A DNA stretch of 64,000 bases, taken from NCBI RefSeq assembly GCF_000760095.1, contig NZ_JNAR01000013.1, positions 42,189-106,188 on the forward strand, written 5' to 3'. Within the stretch, counting starts at the first letter, position 1; each line of letters begins with the position of its first letter. The notes under the pieces were generated by a model. The model saw only the letters and a list, made by a program, of their open reading frames with translations, was not told where the DNA came from and searched no databases. The position numbers were made by a program, and so were the translations under genes. Positions 29,258 to 39,035 of this stretch are shown one piece after another. This stretch comes from Prochlorococcus marinus str. MIT 9401. GTDB lineage: Bacteria > Cyanobacteriota > Cyanobacteriia > PCC-6307 > Cyanobiaceae.

Positions 29258-30793
29258 TTATTGAGATTTAATTTTTTCTTTTAATAATTTATAAGCTATT
29301 TCTCTATCATCAAAATTAATAACTTTATCATTGAGAATTTGGTAGTCTTCATGTCCTTTTCCTGCAATTAAAACAATATCTTTTTGATTGGCAAATTTAA
29401 TAGATTCATTTATTGCTTTAAATCTATCAATTTCAATTGTTATTTTTTCTCTTTTTTTTATACCCATCAAAATATCATTTACTATCTTTTGGGGTTCTTC
29501 TGATCTTGGATTATCTGAAGTTATAAAAAGTTGATCAGACAACTCTTCAGCTATTGATCCCATCAAAGGCCTTTTACTACGATCACGATCTCCTCCACAG
29601 CCAAAAACAGTTATTAGTTTCCCTTCACAAAGTTTTTTAATTGATTGCAAAACTTTTTTTAATCCATCAGGAGTGTGGGCATAATCAACAATTACTGTTG
29701 GAAGAGATCTTGAAACGTCATTATTATCAATTTGTATTTTCTCCATTCTCCCAGGAGCACCAGGGAAAGACTGTATTAACTTTGATAGATCTTTTAAAGA
29801 AAAATTAAGTTTATACAAAATTGTTATTGCTTGAATTGCATTCATTAAATTAAATTCACCGACAAGTGGAACAAAAAGTTGAATTTTTTCCTTAGGTGTA
29901 TGAAAAATACAGGTGGAACCACTTTCAGTAAATTTTTTATCTGTTACGAAAAAAAAATAATCATTTTCAAATTCACTTTCAGTTATCTTTGTAGAGACTA
30001 ATAAAGATCTTTTTTTAAGATCAGATGATAATTTAGATATCCAATGATCATCAAGATTTAATACACAAATCCCATCTTTGTCTTTTAAGTAAGGTGGGAA
30101 AAATAATTTTCTTTTTGTTTGAAAATATGATTCCATATCTGAGTGATAATCAAGATGATCTTGAGTTAAATTAGTAAAAATAGCCCCCTCAAATTCGCAT
30201 CCTGATATCCTGTTTTGAGCAATAGAATGAGAACTTACCTCTAATATCGCGAATTCAGATTCTGCCTCAACAGCAGCATTTAATTTCTTTTGGAGTTTAT
30301 CGGCGAAATCAGTTGTATGAAGAGCCACTTCTGAAAAGCCAGGCCATCTATTGATCAAGGTCCCAAATAATGCCGTCTTTTTCCCTAATTTTTTTAAAAG
30401 ATATTCCAATAAAAAAGTAATTGTCGTTTTTCCATTTGTACCCGTAACACCTATAAGTTTAAGTTTTCTTGAGGGCCTATTCCAAAACTCAGCAATTATT
30501 TGACCAAAAATATAATCTAAATTATCCTCTATAACCAAAATCCTTTCTCGATCAATAGATCCAATTTTCTCTTTTGCAGCAGACCCAATAATGGCTGCTT
30601 CTGCACCATTTTCAATTGCCTCAATACAATATTTTCCTCCATCAACATTTAAACCAGGCATACCTAAAAATAAAGTTCCTTTTTGTACTTCTTTAGAGTT
30701 AAAAGAAATATTATTTATTTCATGATCGATTAAATCTAATGAAGGAATAATTCCTACCAAATCTAAAAGTTTATGTAATTTTATAGATCTCAT
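29258..30793 (-). CDS. murE: UDP-N-acetylmuramoyl-tripeptide synthetase (MurE)
   Basis: MurE adds the third amino acid (meso-diaminopimelate in cyanobacteria) to UDP-MurNAc-L-Ala-D-Glu in peptidoglycan synthesis. The 511-aa protein has the ATP loop GVTGTNGKTTITFLLEYLL near residue 116, EVSSHSIAQNRISGCEF, and the substrate-specificity motif TSDNPRSEEP, which selects diaminopimelate. It lies downstream of the yidD and glutaredoxin-like genes on the minus strand. Confidence 0.96.
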   Translation of the reverse strand: MRSIKLHKLLDLVGIIPSLDLIDHEINNISFNSKEVQKGTLFLGMPGLNVDGGKYCIEAIENGAEAAIIGSAAKEKIGSIDRERILVIEDNLDYIFGQIIAEFWNRPSRKLKLIGVTGTNGKTTITFLLEYLLKKLGKKTALFGTLINRWPGFSEVALHTTDFADKLQKKLNAAVEAESEFAILEVSSHSIAQNRISGCEFEGAIFTNLTQDHLDYHSDMESYFQTKRKLFFPPYLKDKDGICVLNLDDHWISKLSSDLKKRSLLVSTKITESEFENDYFFFVTDKKFTESGSTCIFHTPKEKIQLFVPLVGEFNLMNAIQAITILYKLNFSLKDLSKLIQSFPGAPGRMEKIQIDNNDVSRSLPTVIVDYAHTPDGLKKVLQSIKKLCEGKLITVFGCGGDRDRSKRPLMGSIAEELSDQLFITSDNPRSEEPQKIVNDILMGIKKREKITIEIDRFKAINESIKFANQKDIVLIAGKGHEDYQILNDKVINFDDREIAYKLLKEKIKSQ

Positions 30794-30801
30794 ATGAAAA
30801 A

Positions 30802-31104
30802 CTATTTCTCCAGAATGGTACTAATATTTTTTTGAAACCAATTCTTTAATTGATCATCTTTTAATCTTGGAGAAATGCGAGGCAATTCTATAATTTCTTT
30901 GGAGCTAATTCCTTCAACAGCAATAACAGGTACTTCATAATCATATTTTTTATATTTATCTTTATATAAATCAACCCTATCAATATCAATTTCTTTAAGC
31001 TCCTCCAGATTAGGGAATAACTCATTAAGATTTATTTTTGCCAGTTTATTTTTTAATGAATCACAAAGGCAACATCCCTGCCTAACAAAAATAAATATTT
31101 TCAT
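30802..31104 (-). CDS. Glutaredoxin-like DUF836 family protein
   Basis: This 100-aa thioredoxin-fold protein has the active-site-like CCLCDSLKNKL near residues 11-15 (C-x-x-C preceded by another Cys) and the cis-Pro region YEVPVIAV. It fits the DUF836 glutaredoxin-like family. It lies 4 bp downstream of yidD and 8 bp upstream of murE. Its partner and reaction are unknown. Confidence 0.85.
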   Translation of the reverse strand: MKIFIFVRQGCCLCDSLKNKLAKINLNELFPNLEELKEIDIDRVDLYKDKYKKYDYEVPVIAVEGISSKEIIELPRISPRLKDDQLKNWFQKNISTILEK

Positions 31105-31108
31105 TCAT

Positions 31109-31345
31109 TTAGTCTGGCACAGGGTCACATCCGCAGGGAGTTAAAGGATGACATCTGCTTAATCTTCTTAAAGTTAACCACACTCCTTTCCAAGGTCCAT
31201 GTCTAGTAATTGCCTCATATCCATAAGAGCTACAACTTGGAATAAATCTACATCTTGGTCCGAAAAAAGGAGAAAACCACTTTTGATAGAACGAAATCAT
31301 AAAAAGAAGTATAGAAGTTATTGATTTATTAATAGTTTTGAACAC
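31109..31345 (-). CDS. yidD: Membrane protein insertion efficiency factor YidD
   Basis: This 78-aa amphipathic membrane-associated protein has the family core FYQKWFSPFFGPRCRFIPSCSSYGYEAI followed by RHGPWKGVWLTLRRLSRCHP and the terminal CGCDPVPD. YidD assists YidC-dependent membrane protein insertion. It is the first gene in a minus-strand trio with the DUF836 gene and murE and is divergent from rpsD. Confidence 0.95.
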   Translation of the reverse strand: MFKTINKSITSILLFMISFYQKWFSPFFGPRCRFIPSCSSYGYEAITRHGPWKGVWLTLRRLSRCHPLTPCGCDPVPD

Positions 31346-31439
31346 TTTAATGATGTAAAATAATGCTTCAGTAGTAAATAGTTTAATTGAATTTAATCAA
31401 TTATCCAATTTATTGCAAATTTCTATTTAATTTAAAATT

Positions 31440-32048
31440 ATGTCAAGATACCGCGGCCCCAGATTAAGGGTTACGCGTCGCTTGGGAGAACTACCAGGTC
31501 TCACCAGGAAAGCTTCAAAGAAGTCTAATCCTCCAGGTCAGCACGGCCAAGCCCGTCGCAAGCGATCAGAATATGCTATTCGACTAGAAGAAAAGCAGAA
31601 ACTTAGGTTTAATTATGGAGTCTCTGAAAAACAACTAGTTCGTTATGTAAAAAAAGCTAGAGCTCAAGAAGGATCTACAGGAACTAACCTACTTAGACTT
31701 TTAGAAAACAGACTTGATAATGTTTGTTTTAGACTAGGTTTTGGAGGTACCATTCCAGGCTCAAGACAATTAGTAAATCATGGCCATGTAACCGTTAATG
31801 GAAAGGTTCTTGATATTGCTGGTTATCAATGCAAATCAGGCGATGTAATCGGAATTAAAGAAAACAAAGCAAGCAAAAAACTTGTAGAAGGTAATATAGA
31901 ATTCCCTGGTTTAGCAAATGTCCCACCTCATCTTGATTTAGACAAACCTAAATTAACGGGGAAAATAAATGGGAAATGCGATAGAGAGTGGGTGGCTCTT
32001 GAAATAAACGAACTACTAGTTGTTGAATATTATTCAAGAAAAGTTTAA
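31440..32048 (+). CDS. rpsD: 30S ribosomal protein S4
   Basis: This is the primary 16S rRNA-binding protein of the small subunit. It has 202 aa: [22 protein letters not shown] at the start, then the S4 domain ([33 protein letters not shown]), matching cyanobacterial and plastid S4. It is monocistronic, preceded by about 95 bp of AT-rich DNA and followed by a strong terminator. Confidence 0.98.
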   Translation: MSRYRGPRLRVTRRLGELPGLTRKASKKSNPPGQHGQARRKRSEYAIRLEEKQKLRFNYGVSEKQLVRYVKKARAQEGSTGTNLLRLLENRLDNVCFRLGFGGTIPGSRQLVNHGHVTVNGKVLDIAGYQCKSGDVIGIKENKASKKLVEGNIEFPGLANVPPHLDLDKPKLTGKINGKCDREWVALEINELLVVEYYSRKV

Positions 32049-32069
32049 TACTACTTTTCTTTGGATTAT

Positions 32070-32103
32070 TAAATCTCTCATTAAAAAAAATGAGAGATTT
32101 AAT
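32070..32103 (+). terminator. Intrinsic terminator after rpsD
   Basis: A 13-bp perfect stem (TTAAATCTCTCAT / ATGAGAGATTTAA) with an A-rich 8-nt loop is followed after a few bases by a run of nine or more T. It ends the rpsD transcript. The T-run is close to the start of the metB-like gene. Confidence 0.85.
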
Positions 32104-32125
32104 TTAATTCTTTTTTTTAAAAATA

Positions 32126-33289
32126 ATGGGTAATAAGGAAAATAATATAAAAAAACCAGGTTTTAAGACCTTATCTATTCACCATGGGGAAACATTTGCA
32201 GAAAAAACCGGATGCGTTATGCCTCCTATTTTTTCTACATCTACTTTCAAACATGGTAATAAAGATAATTTCGACTACACAAGATCAGGTAATCCAAACT
32301 TTAGAATTCTAGAAAGCGTCCTTAAATCAATAGAAGATTCAAAATACTGTACAGTTTTTGGATCTGGAATTAGCGCGGTAACTGCAATTTCATCAACACT
32401 AAAATCAGGTGACAAGATACTCTGCGAGGCAAATCTCTATGGTTGTACAGTGAGGATGTTCGAAAAAGTTTTCAAGAAATTTGGACTAGAAGTTTTATAC
32501 ACAGATTTTACAAAAGAAAATAATATCAAAAAGATTTCATACTTCGAGCCAACCTTAATATGGCTAGAAAGTCCAACTAATCCACTTCTGAAGGTACTTG
32601 ATATTAAGGCGATTTGTGATGAAGCGAATAAACTACAAGTCCCAGTAGTTGTGGACAATACCTTTTCAACCGCACTTATTCAAAAACCATTGGACCTTGG
32701 TGCAACACTATCACTCGTAAGCACAACAAAATTCATTAATGGACATAGTGATGCACTTGGTGGAGCAGTACTGACAAATAATGAGATATGGAATAATAAG
32801 ATGCTTTTCTCTCAAAAAGCTCTAGGGCTTCAACCATCTCCTTTTGATAGTTGGCTCATTACGAGAGGAGTAAAAACTCTTCCTTTAAGAATCGAACAAC
32901 AAACGCAAAGTGCAAAATTGATTTCTGAAGAATTAGACAATCATAAAATAATTAGTAAAGTTATTTATCCTTTTAATCAAAAACATCCACAATTTAATTT
33001 AGCAAAATCGCAAATGAGATCTGGAGGTTCGATGATCACCATAAAATTAAATTTAAATAAAGAGGATACTTTTAAATTTTGCAAATCTCTCAAATATTTC
33101 TCGTTAGCAGAAAGCCTTGGAGGAGTTGAAAGTTTAATTTGTCACCCAGCAACAATGACTCATGCTTCTGTTGATAATGAAACAAAAAATCTTTTAGGGA
33201 TAGATGATTCTCTTGTCAGATTATCGATTGGATGTGAAGAAACAAACGATTTAATTTCAGACATATTATCTGCTTTAAATAAATTCTGA
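32126..33289 (+). CDS. metB: Cys/Met metabolism PLP enzyme, cystathionine gamma-synthase/beta-lyase type
   Basis: This 387-aa gamma-family PLP enzyme has MPPIFSTSTFKHG at the N-terminus, the PLP phosphate/Tyr region YTRSGNPNFRILE, VPVVVDNTFSTALIQKPL and the PLP-lysine in SLVSTTKFINGHSDALGG (near residue 203). It works in trans-sulfuration, either synthesis or cleavage of cystathionine. The subtype cannot be fixed from motifs alone. It lies 3 bp upstream of a second, diverged paralogue. Confidence 0.85.
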   Translation: MGNKENNIKKPGFKTLSIHHGETFAEKTGCVMPPIFSTSTFKHGNKDNFDYTRSGNPNFRILESVLKSIEDSKYCTVFGSGISAVTAISSTLKSGDKILCEANLYGCTVRMFEKVFKKFGLEVLYTDFTKENNIKKISYFEPTLIWLESPTNPLLKVLDIKAICDEANKLQVPVVVDNTFSTALIQKPLDLGATLSLVSTTKFINGHSDALGGAVLTNNEIWNNKMLFSQKALGLQPSPFDSWLITRGVKTLPLRIEQQTQSAKLISEELDNHKIISKVIYPFNQKHPQFNLAKSQMRSGGSMITIKLNLNKEDTFKFCKSLKYFSLAESLGGVESLICHPATMTHASVDNETKNLLGIDDSLVRLSIGCEETNDLISDILSALNKF

Positions 33290-33292
33290 AAA

Positions 33293-34762
33293 TTGAGAGA
33301 TTTACTTAAAAACCCTATATGGAAAAATTTAGAGTTGGGATATTCTATTCCTGATAGTATTCATGCTGTTTCTGTAGCATTACCAACTTGGAATGATGTA
33401 ATAAATTACGAGGAAAAAAATCAAGAATGCATGCGTTTATTGAAGTCCATTTACCCAAGATTCGGGCTAAACCCCATTGTGAAAAGATTATGCGAAAAAG
33501 TAAAAAAGGAAAATTACTACAACAATAAAAGTGTCTGGCCATATCCGAATGCAAGCATAGCTTTTAAAGCAAAAAAATACATTGATAGAAATACTTCTAA
33601 ACAATTCTCATTAATAGAAAAAAGAGATAATGTAGCTTTCTTAATAACTGAAAAAGAAGGAAGTATTTATGCAAAATCTTTTTGGCAACATACTGGTCTT
33701 GGTATCTCTTCGAGGGCTGCTGCTATAGAACTAGGTCTTGAAGATTGCCCTCCAAAATCTTACGTAATTGAATGTTCTCAAAGAATAAAAAATAGAATTT
33801 CTAAATCTACAAAAATTAACTCTAATGATATTCACTTAACTTCATCTGGAATGTCTGCATTGTATACATCATTAGAAATCATATATAAATTATTTCCAGC
33901 TAGACCAACACTCCAAATTGGTTTTCCATATGTGGATGTACTTAAATTACCAATGAATATCTTTCATGGAGCCAAATTAATTACAGAAGAAAATTGCAAA
34001 GATATTGAATTTGAAATCAAAAGAATAAATCCATCAGCATTAATTATTGAACTACCGAGTAATCCAATGCTCAAATGTGTAAACATTAAAAAAATTTCAA
34101 AAATAGCAAAAAAGTTACATATTCCCTTAATTGTTGACGATACAATTGGTTCAAATTTAAATATAAATTCCTTAGAACATGCAGATATAGTTTTTACTTC
34201 ACTTACAAAAATTTTTTCAGGAAGTGGTGATATTCTTGCCGGATCATTAATACTAAATCCAAAAAGCAAATGGATTGATCAATTAAGAAATGCATTAAAC
34301 GAGATTCATCTTCCAACACTTTCCGATGGAGATACAGTTTATCTAGAGAAAGTTAGTAGAGATGTAAATCAAAGAGTTTTTAAACAAAATAAAGCATGTT
34401 TAGAATTAAAAAAAAGATTAGAGACCCATAGCGAGATTAAAAATATTTTCCATCCTGAAAATTGTCCAAATTTTAATTCTTTACTCACTTCTGATGGAGG
34501 ATACGGCTGCTTATTATCGTTTGAATTAAATGGAGGATTGAACAAAGCTAAAAAATTTTATGATTCTCTACAAGTATCTAAAGGACCTAGTTTAGGTACA
34601 AAATTTACCTTAGTTTGTCCTTATGTTTTACTAGCTCATTATAACGAGTTGGAATGGGCTGAAAGTTTTGGTATACCTTCGCACCTTATTAGAGTATCAG
34701 TTGGATTAGAAGACCAAAATCAATTATGGAAAATCTTTTCTGAAGCACTAAATAATTTCTAA
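33293..34762 (+). CDS. Diverged Cys/Met metabolism PLP enzyme (489 aa)
   Basis: This is a second gamma-family PLP protein, about 100 residues longer than its upstream neighbour. The extension is N-terminal (SIPDSIHAVSVALPTWNDVINYEEKN), before the PLP domain. The PLP site survives (LIVDDTIGSNLN then VFTSLTKIFSGSGDILAGS, Lys near residue 305) and the C-terminus ends HLIRVSVGLEDQ as in the family. It is likely a cystathionine gamma-synthase-like enzyme with changed specificity. The TTG start at 33293 is tightly coupled to the preceding stop. Confidence 0.8.
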   Translation: MRDLLKNPIWKNLELGYSIPDSIHAVSVALPTWNDVINYEEKNQECMRLLKSIYPRFGLNPIVKRLCEKVKKENYYNNKSVWPYPNASIAFKAKKYIDRNTSKQFSLIEKRDNVAFLITEKEGSIYAKSFWQHTGLGISSRAAAIELGLEDCPPKSYVIECSQRIKNRISKSTKINSNDIHLTSSGMSALYTSLEIIYKLFPARPTLQIGFPYVDVLKLPMNIFHGAKLITEENCKDIEFEIKRINPSALIIELPSNPMLKCVNIKKISKIAKKLHIPLIVDDTIGSNLNINSLEHADIVFTSLTKIFSGSGDILAGSLILNPKSKWIDQLRNALNEIHLPTLSDGDTVYLEKVSRDVNQRVFKQNKACLELKKRLETHSEIKNIFHPENCPNFNSLLTSDGGYGCLLSFELNGGLNKAKKFYDSLQVSKGPSLGTKFTLVCPYVLLAHYNELEWAESFGIPSHLIRVSVGLEDQNQLWKIFSEALNNF

Positions 34763-34846
34763 ATTCCTAGTATTTACCGTATAGAAACTTATATACTCTT
34801 TTTCTGAATAATAGTTAGTATTAATATATATTTTCTCAATATATAA

Positions 34847-35833
34847 ATGGCAAAAATTTATGAGGACAACAGTTTTGCTATTGGAAACACTCCATTAGTA
34901 AAATTAAAATCAGTAACTAAAAACGCGAAAGCTACAGTACTTGCAAAAATTGAAGGTAGAAACCCCGCTTACAGTGTCAAATGTAGGATTGGCGCAAACA
35001 TGATCTGGGATGCAGAGAAAAGTGGGAAGCTTACAAAAGACAAAACTATTGTTGAGCCAACTTCCGGAAATACAGGAATTGCTCTAGCTTTTACTGCTTC
35101 AGCAAGAGGTTATAAACTGATCCTCACAATGCCAGAATCAATGTCAATTGAAAGAAGAAGGGTTATGGCAGTATTAGGTGCTGAAATTGTTTTAACAGAG
35201 GCATCTAAAGGTATGCCTGGAGCAATAGCTAAGGCTAAAGAAATTGCAGAAAGTAATCCTTCTCAATATTTCATGCCAGGTCAATTTGATAATCCAGCAA
35301 ACCCTGAAATTCATTTCAAAACTACTGGACCAGAAATCTGGGATGATTGCGATGGTGAAATTGATGTTTTAGTTGCAGGAGTTGGAACTGGCGGCACAAT
35401 AACAGGAGTTTCAAGATACATTAAACAAGAGAAGGGTAAAAATATCACTTCTGTAGCTGTAGAGCCCTCACATAGTCCTGTTATTACCCAGACAATGAAT
35501 GGAGAAGAGGTTAAATCTGGACCACATAAAATTCAAGGAATTGGAGCAGGATTTATTCCTAAGAACCTTGACTTGTCAATTGTTGATAAGGTTGAACAGG
35601 TAACAAATGACGAGTCAATCGAAATGGCTCTTAGATTAGCAAAAGAAGAAGGTCTATTAGTTGGAATATCTTGTGGTGCTGCTGCTGCTGCTGCTGTTAG
35701 ATTAGCTGAACAAGATGAGTATGCGGGTAAAACTATTGTAGTTGTCCTACCAGATTTAGCAGAGAGATATTTATCATCAATTATGTTTACTGAAGTTCCA
35801 AGCGGAATCATTCAAGAACCAGTCCAAGCCTAA
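34847..35833 (+). CDS. cysK: Cysteine synthase (O-acetylserine sulfhydrylase)
   Basis: This PLP enzyme makes cysteine from O-acetylserine and sulfide. The 328-aa protein has [11 protein letters not shown], the PLP-lysine region [20 protein letters not shown] (near residue 43), the substrate loop [14 protein letters not shown] and the phosphate loop [18 protein letters not shown], with Cys after the PLP-Lys, replaces the more common SVKDRI; it is a cyanobacterial-type variant. It follows the two Cys/Met PLP genes and completes a small sulfur amino acid cluster. Confidence 0.95.
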   Translation: MAKIYEDNSFAIGNTPLVKLKSVTKNAKATVLAKIEGRNPAYSVKCRIGANMIWDAEKSGKLTKDKTIVEPTSGNTGIALAFTASARGYKLILTMPESMSIERRRVMAVLGAEIVLTEASKGMPGAIAKAKEIAESNPSQYFMPGQFDNPANPEIHFKTTGPEIWDDCDGEIDVLVAGVGTGGTITGVSRYIKQEKGKNITSVAVEPSHSPVITQTMNGEEVKSGPHKIQGIGAGFIPKNLDLSIVDKVEQVTNDESIEMALRLAKEEGLLVGISCGAAAAAAVRLAEQDEYAGKTIVVVLPDLAERYLSSIMFTEVPSGIIQEPVQA

Positions 35834-35835
35834 AG

Positions 35836-36963
35836 CTATTTTTTCTCCAGTAATGAATCTGGTGAAATATACATAGCATCGCCATAAGAGAAAAATCTAA
35901 ATTTTTCTCTTATGGCTTTTTTATACAAATCTAATAATCTTTCTCTCCCAATCATTGCACTTACTAATAGTAATAATGAACTTTTAGGAAGATGAAAATT
36001 AGTTAATAATCCGTCAACTACCTTAAATTTATAACCTGGCTTAATTACTAAATCTACGTATTTCGCTATGGGAATAAAGTCATTAATTTCGTTAGAATAA
36101 CAACTTTCAAGAGCTCTCACGCTAGTTGTCCCAATAGCAATTATTCTTCTATCTGTTTTCTTTATTTTTTTTATTTCCTCCACTACTTCCTCATTAACAC
36201 TTACCCATTCTTTATGAAGTTTTAAGTTGCTTAGATCTTCTTGATCAATTGGTTTGAATGTTCCATAGCCCACGTGCAAAGTTATCGGTAAAATTATTAC
36301 TCCTTTTTTTTTAAGATTGGAAATAAGACTTTTGCTTAAGTGTAAACCAGCAGTTGGCGCGGCAACTGCCCCTGGATTAGTTGCATACTCAGTTTGATAA
36401 CTATTCTCATGAAAAGATGATTCTTCTTCGGAATTCTTTATATAAGGAGGGAGAGGGATTTCCCCGTATTTATCAAGAAGGTCATTCATTGAATTGAGAT
36501 CAGTTATATTTTCAGGAAATTTAATAAATCTTCCTCCAGTTTCTTCATCTACCCCATCAACCATCAAATTAATATCTTGTGCAGAAGGAGATTTTAATAT
36601 TATTTCTCTATTTATTTTTAACTTTTTCGCTGGCTTTGCCAAACATAACCAAACACATTCATGAGATCTTTCTAAGACTAATAATTCGACTAAAGTCCTA
36701 TTTTCTAATTGAACCTTTAATCTTGCCTTCATTACTTTAGTATTATTTACAACCACAAGATCGCCTTTTCTAAATTCATCTAAAAGATTCTTGGTAAATT
36801 TATTAATTAAGCAATTCTCTTCTAAAGCACTATTTCTAACTATCATCAATCGTGATTCATGCCTTATTGCAGAAGGTTTACTAGCAATTAATGAAGGATC
36901 TAGAAAGTAATCATAAGCTTCAAGCTTATAATCTGTTCCTTCACTATGAATTTTTTCAATCAA
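35836..36963 (-). CDS. queA: S-adenosylmethionine:tRNA ribosyltransferase-isomerase (QueA)
   Basis: QueA transfers and isomerises the ribosyl part of SAM onto preQ1 in tRNA, giving epoxyqueuosine. The 375-aa protein shows YDYFLDPSLIASKPS at the N-terminus, the family-defining GAVAAPTAGLHLS, the LHVGYGTFKPI motif, and the C-terminal FHLPKSSLLLLVSAMIGRE and YGDAMYI. It is convergent with cysK, with stops 2 bp apart, and immediately downstream of pdhC. Confidence 0.96.
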   Translation of the reverse strand: MIEKIHSEGTDYKLEAYDYFLDPSLIASKPSAIRHESRLMIVRNSALEENCLINKFTKNLLDEFRKGDLVVVNNTKVMKARLKVQLENRTLVELLVLERSHECVWLCLAKPAKKLKINREIILKSPSAQDINLMVDGVDEETGGRFIKFPENITDLNSMNDLLDKYGEIPLPPYIKNSEEESSFHENSYQTEYATNPGAVAAPTAGLHLSKSLISNLKKKGVIILPITLHVGYGTFKPIDQEDLSNLKLHKEWVSVNEEVVEEIKKIKKTDRRIIAIGTTSVRALESCYSNEINDFIPIAKYVDLVIKPGYKFKVVDGLLTNFHLPKSSLLLLVSAMIGRERLLDLYKKAIREKFRFFSYGDAMYISPDSLLEKK

Positions 36964-36969
36964 TTAAAT

Positions 36970-38334
36970 TTAAGATACAAGTGTCTCTGGCTCATTTTCA
37001 ATCAGGTAAGCCAAGTCTTTCAAGAATGAAGCACCATCAGCTCCATAGATCACTCTGTGATCAGCTGTAAGATTTACTTGCATTATTTTTTTAACAGATA
37101 TTGAACCATCATTATTAGCTATAACAGTTGGTTTAGATGATGCTATCGCTAAGATCGCACCGGTCCCTGGGGGTAGTATTGCGTCAAATCTATCTACACC
37201 AAACATACCAAGGTTAGATAACGTAAATGTTCCCGTTGAGTATTCATCTGGTTCTAATTGTTTTGATCTCGATCTTTTTACGAGATCTTTCCATTCCCTA
37301 GATAATTCAAACAAATCAGTATTGCATGGTTCTTTTAGTACTGGAGTTATTAGTCCCCCATCTTCCATCGCAACAGCAACTGCAATATTTATATTTTCTG
37401 GATAAGAAATTCCATTTTCTGAAAAGCTTGAGTTAACTTGAGGATGTTTCTTTAGTGTCTTTGCAACTGCCTTTACAAGTAAAGCAGTCATAGTCACTCC
37501 ATTCTGTTTTACCTTTTTGTAGAAATTATCTAATTTATCTGTATTGATAGAGTATCCAACCCTAAAACATGGAACCTCTAAACTAGATTCCATATTTTTA
37601 TTTACCGCTTTTTGAAGAGTATTAAATTGAACTGTTTCTCCAGGATTACCAAAACTATTGCCAGAAGTTTCTGGTTTACTTTTAACTCCCAAATTTACAC
37701 CAGGAATACTTGCAGGAGAATCACCTTCCCCTATCCATGGTATTGAGACAGGTTGGCCATTAGCTTTTAAAATATCATCGGCTTGAATCCTTCCATGGGG
37801 GCCAGATCCATGAACCTTTGCTAAATCAACACCCATTTGAGATGCTAGTTTTTTAGCTCTTGGAGATGCAATTATCCTCGAAGAAACATTACTTGTAGCG
37901 GCATTAATTTGATCGGTTTTAAAAGATGGGACAGGCTTTTCAAGCTTTAAGACGACTTCCGCTTCTTTATTAATATTTTCAGTCTGGACTACTGGTTTTT
38001 CTTCAGTTTTATTGCTTACCAATTCAAGTTGGTCTGAAGAAGATACTTCGGGTTGATTCCCTTTGTTTTTTTCTTGAACTGAAGCTATCTCATCCTCATT
38101 TTCTACAATGAGACCAATAGTTTCTCCAACAGGTGCAGTGCTGCCAGCAGGCATTAAAACTGCTGCAAGATATCCATCTTGAAAAGACTCAACATCCATA
38201 TCTGCCTTGTCAGATTCAACAACCAAGACAGATTCGCCTCTCTCAACCTTATCTCCCGGATTTTTCAACCATTCCACAATCTTGCCCTCTGTCATAGTAG
38301 AACTCAAGGCAGGCATGAATATTTCGTGAGACAT
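36970..38334 (-). CDS. pdhC: Pyruvate dehydrogenase E2, dihydrolipoamide acetyltransferase
   Basis: This is the core subunit of the pyruvate dehydrogenase complex; it transfers the acetyl group from lipoamide to CoA. The 454-aa protein has an N-terminal lipoyl domain (lipoyl-Lys in VVESDKADMDVESF, Lys near 43), an Ala/Pro/Glu-rich linker, the E3-binding domain (ASPRAKKLASQMGVDL) and the acyltransferase domain ending LTADHRVIYGADGASFLKDL. That last motif is HRVxxGADG, with Tyr where Asp is usual. The start is ATG at 38334. Confidence 0.95.
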   Translation of the reverse strand: MSHEIFMPALSSTMTEGKIVEWLKNPGDKVERGESVLVVESDKADMDVESFQDGYLAAVLMPAGSTAPVGETIGLIVENEDEIASVQEKNKGNQPEVSSSDQLELVSNKTEEKPVVQTENINKEAEVVLKLEKPVPSFKTDQINAATSNVSSRIIASPRAKKLASQMGVDLAKVHGSGPHGRIQADDILKANGQPVSIPWIGEGDSPASIPGVNLGVKSKPETSGNSFGNPGETVQFNTLQKAVNKNMESSLEVPCFRVGYSINTDKLDNFYKKVKQNGVTMTALLVKAVAKTLKKHPQVNSSFSENGISYPENINIAVAVAMEDGGLITPVLKEPCNTDLFELSREWKDLVKRSRSKQLEPDEYSTGTFTLSNLGMFGVDRFDAILPPGTGAILAIASSKPTVIANNDGSISVKKIMQVNLTADHRVIYGADGASFLKDLAYLIENEPETLVS

Positions 38335-38553
38335 AAGAAAATTGTTATTGCATAAGTTTTAAGGGATTTTTACCAAACTTTCAAAAGTTTTTATGATTAA
38401 GAACCCTTTTAACTCTTGTTCTAATTATACGAAATCATGTTCACAGTGGGAACTCTTAAAACTTAAGAAAGTAATAATTTAGATCGATAAGAATTTAAAA
38501 ACTTTTCACAGTTAAGATTTACTTACTTTATCAAAAATACTAAATCTCTTGAT
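38335..38553. other. Intergenic region upstream of pdhC
   Basis: About 220 bp of AT-rich sequence lie between the pdhC start and the YlqD-like gene stop. It holds minor inverted repeats (CTTAA-AAC-TTAAG near 38460) and probably the pdhC promoter. I see no RNA gene and no reading frame of note. Confidence 0.5.
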
Positions 38554-38997
38554 TTAATTATTATCTATAGACTGAATAACGCCGTCTTTAACAGTAATTG
38601 AGACTTGCATTTTTTCAATAAGATTGTCGCCCACAGTGACATCACAGAAACTATCAACTTGCCCTTGATCAACAATTTCGTCCATTTTCAATTCGCGAAC
38701 TTGACTCTGTTGTTGCAGTAGATTTCTTTTTTGTTCTTCAATTTCATTTCGTTTTGCTGCTACTTGTTGTTGCACCTGACTAACCTGTTCTTGAACCCTC
38801 GGATCTAGGGGATTAACCGATTGGGATCTAATGTTATTTACTATTTGCTGCCCCTCCTGCTCAAGTTGAGATAATTGCTGATCAATGTTTGAAATTGCTT
38901 TACTTAGTTCTTTTTCAGCATCTTCCTTCCAAGTTGGAGTAACTACAGCTTTAATAGCTATTGAGCGCTTTATAGATATTGAGTTTTTTGTTTCCAT
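38554..38997 (-). CDS. YlqD-family coiled-coil protein
   Basis: This 147-aa protein is mostly helical: QLSQLEQEGQQIVNNIRSQSVNP, then LDPRVQEQVSQVQQQVAAKRNEIEEQK. It ends in a small beta domain (MDEIVDQGQVDSFCDVTVGDNLIEKMQVSI). It fits the YlqD family, whose function is unknown. The high Gln content of the coiled coil is notable. It lies 38 bp downstream of the acyl-CoA synthetase gene start side, on the same strand. Confidence 0.8.
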   Translation of the reverse strand: METKNSISIKRSIAIKAVVTPTWKEDAEKELSKAISNIDQQLSQLEQEGQQIVNNIRSQSVNPLDPRVQEQVSQVQQQVAAKRNEIEEQKRNLLQQQSQVRELKMDEIVDQGQVDSFCDVTVGDNLIEKMQVSITVKDGVIQSIDNN

Positions 38998-39035
38998 AAA
39001 AAATTAAATTACCTTTTCAATATAGAAAGAACAAA

